Program-made: the position numbers and the translations under genes
The notes under the pieces: generated by a model
The model's database searches: none
What the model was told of the DNA's origin: nothing
What the model saw: only the letters and a program-made list of their open reading frames with translations
Assembly: GCA_022360535.1 (NCBI GenBank)
Contig: JAKSCP010000370.1
Span: forward strand, 1-5,340
Reading direction: 5' to 3'
DNA: 5,340 bases
DNA from: Pseudomonadales bacterium
GTDB taxonomy: Bacteria > Pseudomonadota > Gammaproteobacteria > Pseudomonadales > Pseudohongiellaceae
Shown here: positions 1-5,340 of the stretch, one piece after another
Layout of the letters: every line of letters starts with the position of its first letter
Position numbering within the stretch: the first letter of the stretch is position 1

Positions 1-3141
<3,141 letters not shown>

Positions 3142-3190
3142 AACAGTGTTTCATTACCAACTAAATTTTCGATCTTATAGGCAACAACTC

Positions 3191-3194
3191 AGGA
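3191..3194 (+). promoter_or_regulatory. Ribosome binding site of mscS
   Basis: AGGA lies 7 bases upstream of the ATG at 3202, a normal spacing. This supports that start and gives the channel the short N-terminus expected for MscS. A possible -10 element, TATAGG (3175-3180), lies just upstream, but no good -35 element is visible, so a dedicated promoter is not established. Confidence 0.75.
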
Positions 3195-3201
3195 ATTCAG
3201 A

Positions 3202-4008
3202 ATGGAATTTGATACCGCCGAATTAACTTCATTGGCTATAACCTACGGCTTACAGCTGGCTTCAGCGGTCGCAACGCTGATCATAGGTTTGTGGATCGTT
3301 CGCATCGTAATCGGTGTGATTGGAAAAGTGATGGAGAAGAGTAATACCGACCCTTCTCTTACAGGCTTCATCCGCAGCCTGATCTCAATACTTTTGAAGA
3401 TCATGGTCTACATCACAGCCATTGGCATGTTGGGTGTAGAAATGACGTCCTTTATTGCCATCCTCGGTGCTGCAGGCCTGGCGGTGGGCATGGCCTTGTC
3501 GGGCACGCTGCAGAATTTTGCGGGCGGCGTGATGATCTTGCTGTTCAAGCCCTACAAGGTAGGAGACTTTATTGAGGCTCAGGGTTACTCAGGTTCGGTG
3601 AAAGAAATCCAGATTTTCATTACCGTATTGACCACCCCTGACAACAAAACCGTGATGATTCCGAACGGACCTCTGGCTACCGGGTCACTCATCAATTATT
3701 CGGCGCAATCAACCCGGCGCGTAGATTGGGTTTTTGGAATTGCCTACGGTGACGACCTGGATAAAGCCTACTCAGTGCTGCAGAGATTCATTGAGGAAGA
3801 TGAGCGCATTCTCAAAGACCCAGAACCTTTTATGGCACTCTCGGAGTTAGCCGACTCATCGGTAAACATAGTCGTTAGGGCCTGGGTCAATGCGGCAGAC
3901 TATTGGGGTGTACACTTCGATATGAATGAGAAAGTGTATCGCCAATTCGGACAAGAGGGCTTGTCCATTCCATTTCCGCAAATGGACGTGCATGTTCAAA
4001 ATCCTTAG
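3202..4008 (+). CDS. mscS: Small-conductance mechanosensitive channel, MscS family
   Basis: The 268-residue product is an inner-membrane channel that opens under membrane tension and releases solutes on hypo-osmotic shock; family members form heptamers. Likely segments are TM1 (about 12-37), TM2 (about 56-78) and pore-lining TM3 (about 82-115), with the signature GAAGLAVGMALSG at 89-101. A beta domain follows, with FKPYKVGDFIE (115-125) and IPNG (153-156), then the C-terminal alpha/beta domain ending in FPQMDV (258-263). These match E. coli MscS along the whole length with an offset of 12 in TM3. E. coli (286 residues) is longer at both ends, including a Lys-rich tail missing here. By that alignment the pore-seal Leu105 is kept as L93, Leu109 is M97, Gln112 is S100, and Gly113 and Gly121 are kept as G101 and G109. 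The gene sits 60 bases after the surface protein gene on the same strand, possibly separately transcribed. The family assignment is secure. Confidence 0.97.
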   Translation: MEFDTAELTSLAITYGLQLASAVATLIIGLWIVRIVIGVIGKVMEKSNTDPSLTGFIRSLISILLKIMVYITAIGMLGVEMTSFIAILGAAGLAVGMALSGTLQNFAGGVMILLFKPYKVGDFIEAQGYSGSVKEIQIFITVLTTPDNKTVMIPNGPLATGSLINYSAQSTRRVDWVFGIAYGDDLDKAYSVLQRFIEEDERILKDPEPFMALSELADSSVNIVVRAWVNAADYWGVHFDMNEKVYRQFGQEGLSIPFPQMDVHVQNP

Positions 4009-4032
4009 TGATTGCAACAACTCACCCTGTTG

Positions 4033-4917
4033 TTAGTTGAGGTTGGCGCGAATTTCTTGCGTCAATCTCTCTGCTGCACGGCGGGATTGGCGATTGAGTT
4101 TCAAACGAAGTCTGCCACCCGAACTTCCCGGTGCGTTCTTGAACGTGCGCATGTTTTTTCCCTGCAGAACCAGATCGGCACTCCATAGTTTCTGCTCAAT
4201 ACGAGCAGCAGTTAGATTTTCGAAATCGATTTCAATCGCCTTCACACGAGTTTTCAAAAAACCAACCATGGAATCCAGGGTTTGGTATTCGATAACCAGT
4301 TTGTCGTTCTCAATAGCAAGCAGGCCCATGGTTTCAGTAAGACCCATCGGGTCAGCAACGGTAAATCCTACATTGCCATCATCTTCGAAAAACGATTGGT
4401 ACCTGGCATTTGCCAGGTGTTGCGTCCGTTCCATGGCCATCTCGACAAATTGCGGCGCATAGCGCAGTCCCGCGTAGTGACCCAGTAGGAAAAAGCCCCA
4501 GCCAAACAGCACATACATTGACCAGAACACGCCACTCCCAGCTGGCTCATTGGTGCTTGTTAACACATTGATAGTGATACAAAGAAGGTTAACGCCAATG
4601 AAGAGGATGCAGTGGGTGCGAAAACGGGACCAAAGGTATTCTGCCTTGTCTTTTGCCAGTTGTTCGTCTTCCAGCAGCTCGACCGCTTTATCAATTCGGT
4701 CGCTGTCCACACCGACTTCTCTGGCGATTGCCAGTAGCTCGTCATAGTCCACTGAATTTTCTTGTTGCTTGGCCTCGTCCTGCAAGCTGAGGCGGATGAT
4801 TTCGGCTACCTCCTCGCTGCTATATCGACGTGAGCTGGGAGGGGGAGGATCCGGCTCCACTGTTGATGCTGGTTCCGGGTTCTCTGGGCTTTGCGTCTCT
4901 TCGTTGCTCATATCCAT
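4033..4917 (-). CDS. 2TM-domain membrane protein with possible PH-like C-terminal domain
   Basis: The 294-residue protein has a charged, Pro-rich N-terminus (1-30, including PDPPPPSS). A helical region follows: RYSSEEVAEIIRLSL (31-45), then a YDELLAIAREVGV segment and an acidic helix (about 57-85). This pattern is typical of 2TM-domain proteins, where a short amphipathic helical region precedes two close membrane helices. The membrane helices are about 103-119 and 130-148, the second containing FGWGFFLLGHYAGLR. The remaining ~145 residues are soluble, with alternating strands and a basic terminal helix (GGRLRLKLNRQSRRAAERL, 267-285). Strands then a final helix suggest a bacterial PH-like fold; this is inference. 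I chose the ATG at 4915-4917 because AGGAG lies 5 bases upstream. The longer frame from 4962 would add 15 residues but lacks a good ribosome site. The gene converges on mscS with 24 bases between stops. No enzymatic motif is visible and the role is unknown. Confidence 0.85.
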   Translation of the reverse strand: MDMSNEETQSPENPEPASTVEPDPPPPSSRRYSSEEVAEIIRLSLQDEAKQQENSVDYDELLAIAREVGVDSDRIDKAVELLEDEQLAKDKAEYLWSRFRTHCILFIGVNLLCITINVLTSTNEPAGSGVFWSMYVLFGWGFFLLGHYAGLRYAPQFVEMAMERTQHLANARYQSFFEDDGNVGFTVADPMGLTETMGLLAIENDKLVIEYQTLDSMVGFLKTRVKAIEIDFENLTAARIEQKLWSADLVLQGKNMRTFKNAPGSSGGRLRLKLNRQSRRAAERLTQEIRANLN

Positions 4918-4922
4918 ATCTT

Positions 4923-4927
4923 CTCCT
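4923..4927 (-). promoter_or_regulatory. Ribosome binding site deciding the start of the 2TM-domain gene
   Basis: On the minus strand AGGAG (CTCCT on +) ends 5 bases before the ATG at 4917-4915. A second in-frame ATG two codons later (4911-4909) is 11 bases away, and a third upstream (4962-4960) has only a weak AAG-type sequence before it. The 4917 start is therefore preferred. Confidence 0.7.
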
Positions 4928-5238
4928 GCGACGTGACTCCTGTGAATGCCTGAATCACACATAACACTTACTTTATGAATTCATTTCTGAGACTGAGATA
5001 TCTGCAACTATCAGGCCAATGGCAAGCCGCCCTGTTGGAATCGCTACAGCCCAGAGAACTAGAGGGGTCTGGCGCGACTCTTTGCCATGCCTGTTGCCAT
5101 AGTAGGCCGCTTGAGGCGCATAGACAGCGGAAATGGCTATTGAGTGGTGAAAAAAGCCAGGACGGGCAGGGAATCGGTCCAGACGACCTGTTTTGGTGGG
5201 AACCCTGGGGCCTGGCCTCAGTCTAAACTATTGATATT

Positions 5239-5246
5239 AAAGGAGG
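5239..5246 (+). promoter_or_regulatory. Near-perfect Shine-Dalgarno sequence without a usable start
   Basis: AAAGGAGG is close to a full complement of the 16S rRNA 3' end. At normal spacing the only common start is TTG (5250-5252), which runs straight into TAG. An ATT at 5249 opens a frame to the window edge, but ATT starts are very rare. The site may be chance, an occluded leader signal or a decayed gene start. Confidence 0.3.
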
Positions 5247-5288
5247 ATATTGTAGTCAGCAGTAGCCGAGGAGAGCTCGATGGGGTCT

Positions 5289-5306
5289 TTGTCACCAGTT
5301 TGTCAC
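5289..5306 (+). promoter_or_regulatory. Candidate Pho box (PhoB binding site)
   Basis: TTGTCAC (5289-5295) and TTGTCAC (5300-5306) are identical direct repeats separated by CAGT, giving an 11-base period. This is the exact geometry of the enterobacterial Pho box: two CTGTCAT-type heptamers with a 4-base spacer, bound by phosphorylated PhoB in place of a -35 element. Twelve of 18 positions fit the consensus; TGTCA is intact in both halves and a C at the heptamer end is common. A poor -10 candidate, TATGCC (5317-5322), starts 10 bases after the box, the usual distance. The orientation predicts rightward transcription of a phosphate-starvation gene outside the window. The sequence match is seen directly; the regulation is inferred. 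Confidence 0.6.
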
Positions 5307-5340
5307 ATTTTGGCAATATGCCACTGATAAGGTGTAGTAG

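Larger units (their letters stand above)
4918..5340. other. Mostly non-coding region with no convincing gene
   Basis: This 423-base stretch is the upstream region of the 2TM-domain gene (leftward) and probably of a rightward gene beyond the edge. One + strand frame of 83 codons (4975-5226, starting MNSFLRLRYLQL) has no Shine-Dalgarno sequence before its ATG, matches no family I know and has an odd CHACCH stretch, so I do not call it a gene. Other frames, including an unanchored one open from 5144 to the edge, are equally unsupported. The right third holds a strong orphan Shine-Dalgarno sequence and a Pho box candidate, listed separately. No tRNA, riboswitch or clear minus-strand promoter was recognised. 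Confidence 0.6.

Noticed and set aside
3181..4024. 11-base direct repeat GCAACAACTCA just before mscS (3181-3191) and just after it (4014-4024), like a target-site duplication
   Set aside because: A few 11-base matches are expected by chance in a window this size. mscS shows no transposon ends or mobile-gene features.
4014..4034. Possible bidirectional terminator between the convergent genes (CAACA/TGTTG arms)
   Set aside because: The stem is only 5-6 base pairs and AT-rich, and no T-run follows on either strand. It is too weak to call.
5280..5327. 15-codon open frame (MGSLSPVCHILAICH) preceded by a good GGAG ribosome site
   Set aside because: It overlaps the Pho box, is very short and has no known leader-peptide pattern. 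The direct repeat explains the bases better than coding does.
5144..5340. + strand frame from GTG open to the right edge (at least 65 codons)
   Set aside because: No ribosome site precedes the GTG, the product shows no recognisable motif, and it would run through the Pho box. It could only be revisited with sequence beyond the edge.

Overview
The window looks like chromosomal DNA of a gammaproteobacterium, quite possibly a marine one. Base composition is mixed and near balanced, the MscS-type channel resembles the E. coli protein along its whole length, and a match to the E. coli-type Pho box lies near the right edge. The species cannot be named from this sequence alone.

Layout, left to right. 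(1) Bases 1-3141, + strand: the 3' part of a very large gene whose start lies left of the window. The visible 1046 residues are a Pro-Glu dipeptide stalk followed by about three and a half tandem copies of a ~270-residue, beta-rich, acidic module with recurring W-G-x-W, C-x5-C and V-N-G-A-V-L-F signatures. This is most likely an exported or surface protein; its molecular role is not recognised. (2) Bases 3202-4008, + strand: a complete small-conductance mechanosensitive channel of the MscS family. (3) Bases 4033-4917, - strand: a 2TM-domain membrane protein with a charged, proline-rich cytosolic N-terminus and a basic C-terminal domain that may be PH-like. It converges on mscS with 24 bases between the stop codons. 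(4) Bases 4918-5340: 423 bases with no convincing gene. They hold an ambiguous 83-codon frame, a near-perfect Shine-Dalgarno sequence with no usable start, and at 5289-5306 an 18-base direct repeat with the geometry of a PhoB-binding Pho box. The box points rightward to a gene outside the window.

The three genes do not form an obvious pathway. What they share is the cell envelope: a surface repeat protein, an osmotic safety valve and a small membrane protein. The most unusual content is the repeat architecture of the first gene. The most useful regulatory clue is the Pho box candidate, which suggests a phosphate-starvation gene just beyond the right edge. No RNA genes, CRISPR arrays, insertion sequences or integrase-type genes were seen.
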